64,000 nt of DNA from Variovorax sp. OV700. GTDB lineage: Bacteria > Pseudomonadota > Gammaproteobacteria > Burkholderiales > Burkholderiaceae_C. A program made the translations under genes and the position numbers. Below are positions 47,801 through 56,559 of this stretch, piece by piece (within the stretch, counting starts at the first letter, position 1; every line of letters begins with the position of its first letter). The stretch is from NCBI RefSeq assembly GCF_900099805.1, contig NZ_FNDR01000005.1, positions 124,001-188,000 on the forward strand, given 5' to 3'. The notes under the pieces were generated by a model, which was given only the letters and a program-made list of their open reading frames with translations, was not told where the DNA came from and did no database searches.

Positions 47801-49535
47801 CAGCGCGCGCACGGCGGTGTGGCAGCACCGCTACGACGAACTCAACCGCCGCATCGCAACCATCCGCCCCGATGGCCATACGACCCAGTGGCTGACCTAT
47901 GGTTCGGGCCATGTGCATGGCCTGCTGCTCGACGGCGAAGACATCCTCGGCTTCGAGCGCGACGATCTGCATCGCGAAGTCCTGCGCGAGCAGCGCAACG
48001 GTCTGAGCCAGCGGCTGCGCTACGACGACGGCGGCCGGCTGCTCGAACAGGCGATCGCCCACACCCGGCCCGGCGCCATCGAGGCGCTGCAAGTGAGCCG
48101 CAGCTACAGCTACGACAAGACCGGGCAGCTGATTGCCGTCGGCGACAGCCGACACGGCAACTTCAGCTACCGCTACGACCCCATCGGCCGTCTCGTGGAA
48201 GCAAGCAGCCGCCTCGGCCGCGAGGTGTTCGCCTTCGACCCGGCGGGCAACATTGCCAGCCCCGCGAACGCCGAGCCCGCGACGCAGCAGGCCACGGCGC
48301 ACAAGTTGCTCGACAACCTGCTGAAAGAGTACGCCGGCACCCGCTACCGCTACGACGAGCACGGCAACCTTGCCGAGCGCACACGCAATGGCCGCAAGAC
48401 CACCTTTGCGTGGGATGGCTTCGGCCGCATGACCGCGGCCACCAATGAAGACGGCGCCGGCACCACTTTCAGCTACGACCCGATGGGCCGCCGCATCGCC
48501 AAGCATTCGCACGACGCCGTGACGCTGTTCGGATGGGACGGCGACACGCTGGCTTTCGAGAGCACACAGAGCATTTCCGGCGCGCAGGAACAGCAGGGCC
48601 GGGGTTGGAGCGTGCACTACATCCAAGAGCCCGGTTCCTTCGTGCCGCTGGCGCAGGTGCGCCAGGCGCGGGCCATCGTGCTGAGCGAAACCACCGACGT
48701 GAAGGCGTTGATGGCCGCCAATGGCGGCGCCTACGACATCGAGCAAGACCCGCTCTGGAACGGCGAACAACAGTCCGAGCCCGACGGTTTCACTCCCGAC
48801 GAGCTCGCCTTCTACCAATGCGATCACCTCGGCACGCCGCACGAGCTCACCGACCATGAGGGCCGCGTGGCGTGGTCCGCGCAGTACAAGGCCTGGGGCG
48901 AGGCGCGCGAAGCCATCAGCGAGGCCGGGCGGCGCGCGGGCCTTGCGAACCCGATCCGCTTCCAGGGCCAGTATTTCGATGCCGAAACCGGACTGCACTA
49001 CAACCGCCACCGCTACTACGACCCGGCGAGCGGGCGCTACGTGTCGCGCGATCCGCTGGGCTTGGCGGGCGGGCGCAACCTGCATGTGTACGTGGGCAAC
49101 AACCCGGTGCGCGGCATCGATCCGCTGGGGCTGGTCGATCTCAATCTGTTTCCGCACGATGAGGGGATTCGGCAATCGGCCGACAACATCCCGAATCCGA
49201 AAGGCACCTTCACGGTGGGCGGCCACGGCAATTCGGATGTCATGGTCGGCGCGTTGCACGACCCGATCACGCCCAAGCAAATGGCGGACCGCATCAAGGC
49301 TCACCCTTCGTATACCCAGGGCCAGCACGTCGTGCTCATGTCCTGCAACACCGGCAACGGTTCCGACCCTTACGCGCAGAAGGTGGCCAACGAACTCGGC
49401 GCACCGGTCAGCGGGCCCGACAAGTTCCTCTGGATCTGGCCCAACGGCAAGGTTCAACCAGCGGGCATCAAGGCGGACAAGACGATGGATACGGGCGACA
49501 TCGGACGATGGCACACCTTCAATCCCAAGCCATGA
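44811..49535 (+). CDS. Rhs effector 1 with C-terminal His/Cys (peptidase-like) toxin
   Basis: 1574 aa. N-terminal region (1-350) has two hydrophobic helices (about 60-90 and 98-118) but no PAAR domain. The YD-repeat shell runs from about 370 to 1441 and ends with the core motif RYVSRDPLGLAGGRNLHVYV and DPLGL. The last 133 residues (from base 49134) are the toxin: FTVGGHGNSD (His1472) and VVLMSCNTGNGSD (Cys1512), spaced as in caspase-like clan CD peptidases. Strongly similar to Rhs 2 up to the tip. ATG 44811 follows GAGGGA. Immunity candidate overlaps its stop. Confidence 0.9.
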   Translation: MAEGSQQQPSQRERQTAVAPLNTIVGDDIAAASKAVDDWLRSFSGGYVTLERLTMVLGSIPIVGNIMALVDVFLDIIHIVERKAQDGVAAFLNWVSLGINLIGLIPLPPTMAAARMSLRPTLHLVRQQLKTAVSNLGESIVMVLVGHLNATIVGELDKFIDKAISLLDDMLKSCAKLSDSIIDNLVDVLRRVLGQKDMFSVGTPPRPETRVHDPKAESTWNRMWGSAVRYTKQSANYVAKVAANQLPASVAGQVNGVIARMLDFKSNFRRQLVRLADKEAQASIMWLLHKLLEAIKRKKGQRAAIVPPRAGAVADKARPGAQLGHINKQAPARNDPGCRNRPARAAVGGSISLATGSESFVHTDFVLSAPLSITWSRVYRSQLDAYDPGVLGARWITPYTTRIDIAPQGGLVYRGVDGRSHTYPALAVGQMHRDPIEDLTLSQLSETLLALDFGKQGEWQEIYELVDSKQPHFRLVAQQAKDGKSIGLRYDHVIASTGERVLSDIISKQGDVVMAHVGTQPDAQTGLIRSLWELKDGQVVRQLAAYTHDGERDLVASQDEDGASWNYTYSHHLVTRYTDRTGRGMNLEYNGTGSDAKAVREWSDDGSLALKLEWDENIRLTYVTDALGGETWYYYDIQGYTYRIIHPDKLEEWFFRDDAKNVTRHVHTDGSTDDYTYDVDGNLQAHTRGDGSRIHYEYDGQHRLTGIRDAEGGVWKRDYDAQGHLTEEIDPLGHKTEYAYDKAGRPVRVTDAKGGTKLLSYTPGSRLASFTDCSGKTRRWEYDSRGRMIKAIDAAGQTTRYRYSPSGEGIVQRGDGNSPGQLEEITSPDATREHFVHDAEGRLLAHVDALGRRTRYSYTRAGLVSGRIDAAGHSLRYQWDLLGRLTELQNENGSRYNFSYDPVGRLLEETGFDRKTTRYRHEEGTGRLVAVEEGARVMQLQSDAMGRLVERTVGGQAERFAFDRNGRMIEAANSDARLQWFHDPAGNLTREHHHYLASARTAVWQHRYDELNRRIATIRPDGHTTQWLTYGSGHVHGLLLDGEDILGFERDDLHREVLREQRNGLSQRLRYDDGGRLLEQAIAHTRPGAIEALQVSRSYSYDKTGQLIAVGDSRHGNFSYRYDPIGRLVEASSRLGREVFAFDPAGNIASPANAEPATQQATAHKLLDNLLKEYAGTRYRYDEHGNLAERTRNGRKTTFAWDGFGRMTAATNEDGAGTTFSYDPMGRRIAKHSHDAVTLFGWDGDTLAFESTQSISGAQEQQGRGWSVHYIQEPGSFVPLAQVRQARAIVLSETTDVKALMAANGGAYDIEQDPLWNGEQQSEPDGFTPDELAFYQCDHLGTPHELTDHEGRVAWSAQYKAWGEAREAISEAGRRAGLANPIRFQGQYFDAETGLHYNRHRYYDPASGRYVSRDPLGLAGGRNLHVYVGNNPVRGIDPLGLVDLNLFPHDEGIRQSADNIPNPKGTFTVGGHGNSDVMVGALHDPITPKQMADRIKAHPSYTQGQHVVLMSCNTGNGSDPYAQKVANELGAPVSGPDKFLWIWPNGKVQPAGIKADKTMDTGDIGRWHTFNPKP

Positions 49536-50002
49536 CGAAGCCTCACCTCACACGCGCAGTGCCGGCCCTGCTGGCACTCGCGCTTTCGATCTCACACGCC
49601 GCGGAGAACAAATTCATGGACAACGACACCCCTGCATCCCCATCTTCGCCGTCGCCCATCTCGGGCGCGCAGAGCTTTGCGCTCACCGATGAGCAGCGCA
49701 CCGCGTTCGCTGCAAAGGCGGAGGCCGGCGACACCGAATCAGCCTTCCGACTTTCGCAGTACTACGGCTTCCTGCATCAGGACTACGCACAGCAGCGGCA
49801 CTGGCTGTCCATCGCAGCCAAGGGCGGCCATGCCGTGGCACAACACAACCTGGCCTACCAGCTGTACATGAAGGACCAGGATCTTGAAGGCGCCGCGCAC
49901 TGGGCCTCGGAATCGCTGAAGAACGGCAGCTCGAATGCGGGCGATCTGCTCAAGGAAATCGAGGCGGCCCGATCTGCGGCGGCCCGTAAGCCTCGGCCAT
50001 GA
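49532..50002 (+). CDS. Sel1-like repeat protein, candidate immunity to Rhs 1
   Basis: 156 aa. ATG 49532 overlaps the rhs stop (ATGA). Residues 1-26 look like a signal peptide; a second in-frame ATG at 49616, with GGAGAAC before it, would give a cytoplasmic form. Sel1/TPR-like helices: AEAGDTESAFRLSQYYGF and AAKGGHAVAQHNLAYQLYM. Position directly after the toxin is the classic place for immunity. A paralogue without the signal lies at 50474. Confidence 0.75.
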   Translation: MTKPHLTRAVPALLALALSISHAAENKFMDNDTPASPSSPSPISGAQSFALTDEQRTAFAAKAEAGDTESAFRLSQYYGFLHQDYAQQRHWLSIAAKGGHAVAQHNLAYQLYMKDQDLEGAAHWASESLKNGSSNAGDLLKEIEAARSAAARKPRP

Positions 50003-50038
50003 GTTTGGAGCTCATCGGGTCGCAAGGAAGGTACGGAA

Positions 50039-50443
50039 ATGAGGCCGTTCGCCATTCATATCCCCATGCTTCGAAAGAAGGGGATGCCCGAGAAGATGGC
50101 TGCGTTCTACGAGGACGCGCTCGGCTATGAGCCGGACCAGGAAATGGACGTGCTCAGGATTCCAGGGCACCCGGGCCTGGCGATCACCTTCAAGTATTCC
50201 GACGCGGCCCCGAAGAGAACCGCAGCGCTCTACGAGTTCTTCGTGGAGAAGAACTTCCACAGCTTTTGCGAACACTTGAAGAACAAGGGCGTGGAATTCG
50301 ATCTGGTCGCCCGTACCCCCGGCTTCTACATCGCGAGGATCGTGGATCCGTCCGGAAACTCGATCGAGGTGATTTGCGAGGACTTGGAGGACGAGTCCGG
50401 TGCCGACATTTCGGGATGGAGTGTCTTTCAGGACATCGATTGA
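50039..50443 (+). CDS. VOC (glyoxalase/bleomycin-resistance fold) protein
   Basis: 134 aa. Fold signatures: FAIHIPMLRKKGMPEKMAAF at the start and FYIARIVDPSGNSIEVICED near the end, the latter with the conserved Glu. AAGGAAGG precedes ATG 50039. It sits between two Sel1-like paralogues in an effector island, an unusual neighbour; it may be a cargo or immunity gene or an unrelated insertion. No substrate can be inferred. Confidence 0.85.
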   Translation: MRPFAIHIPMLRKKGMPEKMAAFYEDALGYEPDQEMDVLRIPGHPGLAITFKYSDAAPKRTAALYEFFVEKNFHSFCEHLKNKGVEFDLVARTPGFYIARIVDPSGNSIEVICEDLEDESGADISGWSVFQDID

Positions 50444-50473
50444 GTGAGCGCCTTACACAACGGAGAACATTTC

Positions 50474-50860
50474 ATGGACAACGATGCCCCCGCTTCGATC
50501 TCGTCTCTCTCTCCCATCTCAGGCGCTCAGAGCTTTGCGCTCACCGACGAGCAGCGCATTGCGCTGGCCGCAAAGGCCGAGGCCGGCAACCCCGAGTCTG
50601 CCTTCCGCCTCTCGCTGTACTACACCTTCACTTTCTCCGACGCCGAACAGTCCATGCACTGGCTGTCGATGGCGGCCAAGGGCGGCCATGGCATGGCGCA
50701 GCACAATCTCGCCTACGACCTGTACATGGATGGCACGGACCTCGAAAAGGCTGCGTACTGGGCTGCGGAGGCCCAGAAAAATGGCAACGATGAAGCCGGC
50801 TGGCTGCTGAAGCAGATAGAGACGGAGAAGGTCGTATCCGGGTGGAGCCCGCTCACATGA
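50474..50860 (+). CDS. Sel1-like repeat protein, paralogue of the Rhs 1 immunity candidate
   Basis: 128 aa from ATG 50474 (GGAGAAC upstream). A GTG at 50444 would add ten residues but no signal peptide. About two thirds identical by eye to the mature part of the 49532 protein, including PISGAQSFALTDEQR and the repeat MAAKGGHGMAQHNLAYDLYM. The DNA likeness starts just before its ATG, so the copy lacks the signal-peptide part. Probably an old or second immunity gene. Confidence 0.75.
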   Translation: MDNDAPASISSLSPISGAQSFALTDEQRIALAAKAEAGNPESAFRLSLYYTFTFSDAEQSMHWLSMAAKGGHGMAQHNLAYDLYMDGTDLEKAAYWAAEAQKNGNDEAGWLLKQIETEKVVSGWSPLT

Positions 50861-51351
50861 GCTCCCAATTGATCATCCTGGCCCACGACATGTGGCGCAA
50901 AGGCGCGGGCGGCGCACCGGCGGGACTCGTGGGGCAAGCCGACAGCTTCGCCTACGCGGGGCTCGACCTGGGCCTGGCGCAGTTCGCCGGCTCTACTTTT
51001 TCGGGCACCAGCTTCACCGCCACCAGCTTCAAGCAGGCGGGCTGGAGCGCCTGCCAGTTCACCGGCTGCAGCTTTACTCAATGTGACTTCGGCCGCATCT
51101 CCATCACCGGATGCACCTTCGTCAATTGCAGCTTCACGGGCGCGAACTTCGATGGAGGCAGCATCAGCACCAGCACTTTCACGCAATGCCGGTGGGACGA
51201 CATCAGCTTTGCGCGCGGGCAGTGGAACGATGTCGGCGTGCTGAACTGCAGCGGCACCGTGGTGCATGCACAGGGGCTGCAAGGGCGCAGCGTGGACTTC
51301 ACGAACAGCACCTTCGAACAGCTGGAGTTCCAGGGCGCGAACATCAATTGA
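50857..51351 (+). CDS. Pentapeptide-repeat-like protein
   Basis: 164 aa. ATG 50857 overlaps the previous stop (ATGA). Tandem five-residue units with aromatic centres run from about residue 40 to 155 (STFSGTSFTATSFKQAGWSA, then CTFVNCSFTGANF), which would form a right-handed beta-helix. Proteins of this kind are common in T6SS effector loci as loading or accessory factors. It ends 16 bp before the second rhs gene. Confidence 0.8.
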   Translation: MSSQLIILAHDMWRKGAGGAPAGLVGQADSFAYAGLDLGLAQFAGSTFSGTSFTATSFKQAGWSACQFTGCSFTQCDFGRISITGCTFVNCSFTGANFDGGSISTSTFTQCRWDDISFARGQWNDVGVLNCSGTVVHAQGLQGRSVDFTNSTFEQLEFQGANIN

Positions 51352-51367
51352 GCAGGAAGTAGAAAAG

Positions 51368-54300
51368 ATGGCAGGGACGGACGAAAGCAAGGCGCCAGCG
51401 CAGCGCGAACCGCAGACGGCAGTGGCGCCGCTGAACACCATCGTCGACGAAGACGTCGCGGCGGCGAGCAAGGCGGTAGACGATTGGCTGCGTTCGTTCA
51501 CGGGCGGCTATGTGACGCTCGAGCGCCTGACCATGGTGCTGGGCAGCCTGCCCATCGTCGGCAACATCATGGCGCTGGTGGACGTGTTCCTGGACCTGAT
51601 CAACATCGTCGAGAAGAAGGCCAAGGACAGCGTTGGCGCGTTCCTGAACTGGGTCAGCCTGGGCATCAACCTGATCGGATTGATTCCGGCGCCACCGACC
51701 ATGGCGGCGGCCCGCATGAGCCTGCGGCCCACGCTGCACCTGGTGCGCCAGCAGCTGAAAACCGCCACTTCCAATCTTGGCGAAGCGATCATCACCACGC
51801 TGGTAGGACACCTGAACGCCACCATCGTCGGCGAACTGGAGACCTTCATCGACAAGGCCATCGGCTTGCTTGGCGAGATGCTGAAAGGCTGCGCGAACCT
51901 GGCCGACGACATCGTGGACAACCTGGTCGACATCCTGAACCGCGTGCTCGGAAAGAAGGATCTGTTCAACGTCGGTACGCCGCCGGTGCCTGAATCCAAG
52001 GTGTACGACCCGAACACCGAGAGCACCTGGAGCCGCATGTGGGGCAGCGCGGTGCGCTACTCAAAGCAGTCAGCCAACTACGTCGCAAAGAAGGCTACCG
52101 ACTACTTGCCGGAGAGCGTGGCGGGACGGGTCAATGGCGTGATCCAAAGCCTGTTGGATTTCAAGATCAGCTTCCGCGCGCAGCTCGTGAAGCTGGCGGA
52201 CAAGGAAGCGCAGGCCAGCATCATGTGGCTGCTGCACAAGCTGCTGGAGGCCATCAAGCGAAAGAAGGGGCAGCGCGCGGCCATTGTGCCGCCGCGTTCA
52301 GGCGCGGTGTCGGAGCAGGACAGGCCGGGGAACCAGCTGGGGCATATCAACAAGCAGGCCGCAGGACAGAACGATCCCAAGGCTTGCAAGAACTGCCCCG
52401 GAGTTTCAAGCACTCCAAATTCAATCAGCTTCGTCACGGGCAGCGAGAGCTTCACGCACACCGATTTCGTGCTTGCGGCGCCGCTGCCCATCGAATGGGC
52501 GCGCACCTATCGCAGCGACCTCGACGCCTACGACCAGGGCAGCCTGGGTGCGTGCTGGCTCACGCGCTACAGCACGCGCGTGGACCTTGCCACGCCGGCC
52601 AAGGGCCGGCGCCAGGGGAAGCCCAGCCTCGTCTACCGCGGCGACGATGGCCGCAGCCACGCCTACCCGCTGCTGGCCCCGGGCCAGGCACACCGCGATG
52701 CGATCGAAGAAATAACGCTCACGCGGCTCAGCGAAACCTTGTTGACGCTGGACTTCGGGAAACCGTTGCCCCTCGGCGAGCAGGCCGAATGGCGCGAAAT
52801 CTATGAACTGGTCGAGCTGCGCGGGCAGCGGCATTTCCGGCTCGTGAGCTTGCAAGCCAAGGATGGTGCCGCCATCGGCCTGCGTTACGACCATGTGATC
52901 GCCTCCACCGGCGAGCAGGTGTTGAGCGACATCGTCAGCAAGCAGGGCGATGTCGTCATGGCGCATGTGGGCACCCAGCCCGATGCGCGGACGGACCTCA
53001 TCCAATCGCTGTGGGAACTGAAGGACGGGCAGGTCGTTCGGCAGCTGGCAGCCTACACGCACGATGCCGAACGCGACCTGGTCGCGGCACAAGACGAGAA
53101 CGGCGCCAGCTGGAGCTACAGCTACTCGCACCACCTGATCACCCGCTACACCGACCGCACCGGCCGGGGCATGAACCTGGAGTACAACGGCACCGGTTCC
53201 GATGCCAAGGCCGTGCGCGAATGGTCCGACGACGGCAGCTTTGCGACCACGCTCGAGTGGGACCCAAACATCCGCCTGACCTACGTCACCGATGCGCTGG
53301 GCGGCGAGACCTGGTACTACTACGACATCCAGGGCTACACCTACCGCATCATTCATCCGGACAAGCTGGAGGAGTGGTTCTTCCGCGATGACGCGAAGAA
53401 CGTCACGCGCCACGTGCACACCGACGGCAGCACCGACGACTACGCCTACGACGAAGACGGCAACCTGCAGACGCACACGCGTGCCGACGGCAGCCGCGTG
53501 CATTTTGAGTACGACAAACTGCACCGCCTCACGGGCCTGCGCGATGCCGAGGGCGGCGTGTGGAAGCGCGACTACGACGCGCAAGGCCACCTCACCGAAG
53601 AGATCGACCCGCTGGGTCACAAGACCGAGTACGCCTACGACAAGGCCGGGCGGCCCGTGCGCATCACCGATGCGAAGGGCGGCGTCAAGGTACTCGCCTA
53701 CACACCGTCGGGCCAGCTCGCCAGCTACACCGATTGTTCCGCCAAGACCAGCCGGTGGGAGTACGACGACCGTGGCCGCCTCGCCAAAGCCATCGATGCC
53801 GCCGGCAACACCACCAGCTACCGCTACGCCGCAGGGCAACTGGAAGAAGTCGTGCTGCCCGACGAAACCAGCGAGCACTTCACGCATGACGCCGAAGGGC
53901 GTTTGCTCGCGCACGCCGACGCGCTCGGCCGCCGCACGCGCTACAGCTACACGCGTGCAGGTCTCATCGCGGGGCGCACCGATGCCGCCGGCCGCTCCCT
54001 CAAGTACCACTGGGACTTGCTTGGCCGCCTCACCGAGTTGCAGAACGAAAACGGCAGCCACTACAACTTCCGCTACGACCCCGTCGGCCGCCTGATCGAA
54101 GAAACCGGCTTCGACCGCAAGACCACCGAATACCGCCACGAAGCGACAAGCGGCACGCTGGCCGAAGTGATCGAGGCCGGCCGCACGACGCAACTGCAGT
54201 TCGATGCGCTGGGCCGCCTTGTCGAGCGCAACGCCGGCGAAGGCCAGTCCGAGCGCTTTGCCTACGACCGCAACGGCAGGTTGCTGGAGGCCGCCAATCG

Positions 54301-56071
54301 CGATGCGCGGCTGCAGTGGTTCTACGACCCCGCCGGCAACCTGACGCGCGAGCACCACCATTACCTCGCGAACGCGCGCACGGCTGTCTGGCAGCACCGC
54401 TACGACGAGCTCAACGAACGCATCGCGACCGTGCGCCCCGATGGCCACGTCACGCAGTGGCTGACCTATGGCTCCGGCCATGTGCACGGCCTGCTCATCG
54501 ACGGGCAGGACATCCTCGGCTTCGAGCGCGACGACCTGCACCGCGAAGTGGCCAGGGAGCAGGGCAACGGCCTGAGCCAACGCCAGAAGTACGACCCCGC
54601 CGGTCGCCTGCTGGAGCAGCGCATCTCAAACACCGGGCGCGGCACCATCGAGGCGCTGGAGCTCAGTCGCCGCTACACCTACGACAAGGCCGGCCAGCTC
54701 ACCGCCATCGGCGACAGCCGCCGCGGCCGCCTGGACTACCGCTACGACCCCGTAGGCCGCCTGCTCGAAGCCAACGGCCGCCTGGGCCGGGAAGTGTTTG
54801 CCTTCGACCCCGCGGGCAACATCGTCGATCCGACGCAAGCCGAAGGGCCCTTGCAGCGCACGGCCAACAAGCTGCTCGACAACCTGCTGAAGGAATACGC
54901 AGGCACCAGCTACCGTTACGACGAGCGCGGCAATCTCATCGAGCGCGTGAAGAACGGTCGCAAGGCGGTCTTCGCTTGGGACGGCTTCAACCGCATGACC
55001 GCGGCAACCGACCACGACGACGGCACCACGACTACCTTCAGCTACGACCCATTAGGCCGCCGCATCGCCAAGCGTTCAGGCGACGCGACCACCTCGTTCG
55101 GCTGGGACGGCGACGTGCTCGCGTTCGAGAGCACGCAAAGCTCTGCCGCGCAGAACGAGCGGCAAGGGCAGGGATGGAGCGTGCACTACATCCACGAGCG
55201 CGATTCCTTCGTGCCGCTGGTGCAGATCAGGCAGCCGCGCGCCATGGCGCTGAGCGAGACGACAGATGTGAAGGCGCTGATGGAGGCCAACGGCGGCGTC
55301 TATGACATCGAGCAGGATCCGCTGTGGAACGGCGAACAGCGCAGCGTGCCAAGCGCCTTCGATAGGAAGGAGATGGCCTTCTATCAGTGCGACCACCTGG
55401 GCACGCCGCAGGAACTGACGGACCATGAGGGGAGCATTGCGTGGTCGGCCAGCTACACGGCCTGGGGCGAAGCCAAGCAGGCGATCAGCGAGGCGGGAAG
55501 GAAGGCAGGGTTCAGGAATCCGATCCGGTTCCAGGGGCAGTATTTCGATGAGGAAACGGGGCTGCATTACAACCGGAACCGTTACTACGATCCGCATGCG
55601 GGACGATTCGTTTCGCGAGATCCTGTTGGCCTAGTTGGTGGGTTCAATCTGCACCAGTTTGTTCCCAACCCGGTCGAATGGATTGATCCACTAGGTCTAG
55701 CACGAGAAAAAGGCATCACCCCAAACAACAAGGGAACTCGGACGACGATTGAGGGAGGAGCGCTTCCAGAGGCCGCAGTGGGCTACAGCGGACGGGCTGG
55801 CGGAAATGGTGCCAGTAACCCTGTGGTCAAGGAACTTTATGACTCCGTCCCGGAGGAACTGCAATCCAAAACGCATTCATGGTGCGGTGAACCCGATGCA
55901 CTTAGCGGAGTAGCCAACCAGCACAAGGTGTCAAATGTTGCCGAGCTTCGCAAAGTTGTTCATGGCGCCACTTCGACCACCGTCAGAAATGATGGAATGG
56001 TTCTTCCGTTCTGTAGTTCATGTGGACATGTGATGGGTCGACTTGGCATATGTGATGGAGCAAAAAAATGA
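51368..56071 (+). CDS. Rhs effector 2 with C-terminal deaminase-like toxin
   Basis: 1567 aa. Same plan as Rhs 1: N-terminal hydrophobic helices without PAAR, a long YD-repeat shell, and core end RFVSRDPVGLVGGFNLHQF followed by DPLGL. The last 123 residues (from base 55700) are unrelated to Rhs 1: HSWCGEPDAL (Cys1506, Glu1508) and LPFCSSCGHVMG (Cys1549, Cys1552) match the zinc and catalytic pattern of the nucleic-acid deaminase superfamily (YwqJ-like). From about 55620 the DNA becomes AT-richer, marking a replaced tip. AGGAAG precedes ATG 51368. Confidence 0.9.
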   Translation: MAGTDESKAPAQREPQTAVAPLNTIVDEDVAAASKAVDDWLRSFTGGYVTLERLTMVLGSLPIVGNIMALVDVFLDLINIVEKKAKDSVGAFLNWVSLGINLIGLIPAPPTMAAARMSLRPTLHLVRQQLKTATSNLGEAIITTLVGHLNATIVGELETFIDKAIGLLGEMLKGCANLADDIVDNLVDILNRVLGKKDLFNVGTPPVPESKVYDPNTESTWSRMWGSAVRYSKQSANYVAKKATDYLPESVAGRVNGVIQSLLDFKISFRAQLVKLADKEAQASIMWLLHKLLEAIKRKKGQRAAIVPPRSGAVSEQDRPGNQLGHINKQAAGQNDPKACKNCPGVSSTPNSISFVTGSESFTHTDFVLAAPLPIEWARTYRSDLDAYDQGSLGACWLTRYSTRVDLATPAKGRRQGKPSLVYRGDDGRSHAYPLLAPGQAHRDAIEEITLTRLSETLLTLDFGKPLPLGEQAEWREIYELVELRGQRHFRLVSLQAKDGAAIGLRYDHVIASTGEQVLSDIVSKQGDVVMAHVGTQPDARTDLIQSLWELKDGQVVRQLAAYTHDAERDLVAAQDENGASWSYSYSHHLITRYTDRTGRGMNLEYNGTGSDAKAVREWSDDGSFATTLEWDPNIRLTYVTDALGGETWYYYDIQGYTYRIIHPDKLEEWFFRDDAKNVTRHVHTDGSTDDYAYDEDGNLQTHTRADGSRVHFEYDKLHRLTGLRDAEGGVWKRDYDAQGHLTEEIDPLGHKTEYAYDKAGRPVRITDAKGGVKVLAYTPSGQLASYTDCSAKTSRWEYDDRGRLAKAIDAAGNTTSYRYAAGQLEEVVLPDETSEHFTHDAEGRLLAHADALGRRTRYSYTRAGLIAGRTDAAGRSLKYHWDLLGRLTELQNENGSHYNFRYDPVGRLIEETGFDRKTTEYRHEATSGTLAEVIEAGRTTQLQFDALGRLVERNAGEGQSERFAYDRNGRLLEAANRDARLQWFYDPAGNLTREHHHYLANARTAVWQHRYDELNERIATVRPDGHVTQWLTYGSGHVHGLLIDGQDILGFERDDLHREVAREQGNGLSQRQKYDPAGRLLEQRISNTGRGTIEALELSRRYTYDKAGQLTAIGDSRRGRLDYRYDPVGRLLEANGRLGREVFAFDPAGNIVDPTQAEGPLQRTANKLLDNLLKEYAGTSYRYDERGNLIERVKNGRKAVFAWDGFNRMTAATDHDDGTTTTFSYDPLGRRIAKRSGDATTSFGWDGDVLAFESTQSSAAQNERQGQGWSVHYIHERDSFVPLVQIRQPRAMALSETTDVKALMEANGGVYDIEQDPLWNGEQRSVPSAFDRKEMAFYQCDHLGTPQELTDHEGSIAWSASYTAWGEAKQAISEAGRKAGFRNPIRFQGQYFDEETGLHYNRNRYYDPHAGRFVSRDPVGLVGGFNLHQFVPNPVEWIDPLGLAREKGITPNNKGTRTTIEGGALPEAAVGYSGRAGGNGASNPVVKELYDSVPEELQSKTHSWCGEPDALSGVANQHKVSNVAELRKVVHGATSTTVRNDGMVLPFCSSCGHVMGRLGICDGAKK

Positions 56072-56544
56072 GTGGACCATTTAGTGACGCCGAAGAAGAG
56101 GATCTCGAAACTCTCGAGCACGAACTGACGAATGGCAAGGTTAGTTACAGCCGAATGATGAAGATGTATGCAGAGTTCTTGCTCGCGTCCATCCAAAGCG
56201 GCCAGGTCGATAAAAAAATCAAGCCGTCTATTGAGTTGGATTTTCTCGTCCAAAACCTTGAAGCGGCAATCACCAGCTTCGGCACTGACGATAGTGACGA
56301 GGTGCGAAGATCGCGCAGAGTCGAGCTGGTGAGACTTTGTGGTCGCCTCGAAATCGAACAACCGGATCTTGCTGCACTGATTCGATGTGCCGTGTGTTGC
56401 TTCTATGAGGAAGGCGGCTGGAACCCTGATGAGGAAGAAGACGCGACGCCTATCCCGCTCTACCTTTTTCTGCTCAAACGATTCAATCCGGACATGGGAG
56501 CGGCGCTTCTGGGATACGCGCGTATGAATCTGCTTGGTTCCTGA
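56068..56544 (+). CDS. Candidate immunity protein to the Rhs 2 deaminase-like toxin
   Basis: 158 aa, acidic, helical, cytoplasmic. ATG overlaps the rhs stop (ATGA), so toxin and antidote are made together. Starts MSGPFSDAEEEDLETLEHEL and ends near LLGYARMNLL; no family recognised. Codon use and base composition are AT-richer than the Rhs shell and match the toxin tip, indicating they arrived together. Confidence 0.75.
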   Translation: MSGPFSDAEEEDLETLEHELTNGKVSYSRMMKMYAEFLLASIQSGQVDKKIKPSIELDFLVQNLEAAITSFGTDDSDEVRRSRRVELVRLCGRLEIEQPDLAALIRCAVCCFYEEGGWNPDEEEDATPIPLYLFLLKRFNPDMGAALLGYARMNLLGS

Positions 56545-56559
56545 TAGTGCCTCCCAAAA

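Noticed and set aside
46263..49514. Very long open frame on the minus strand opposite the first rhs gene (and similar ones opposite vgrG, the ATP-grasp and glpD genes)
   Set aside because: High GC and codon bias leave few stops on the opposite strand; the translations are low-complexity Val/Ala/His/Arg-rich with no domain likeness, while the plus-strand products are clear.
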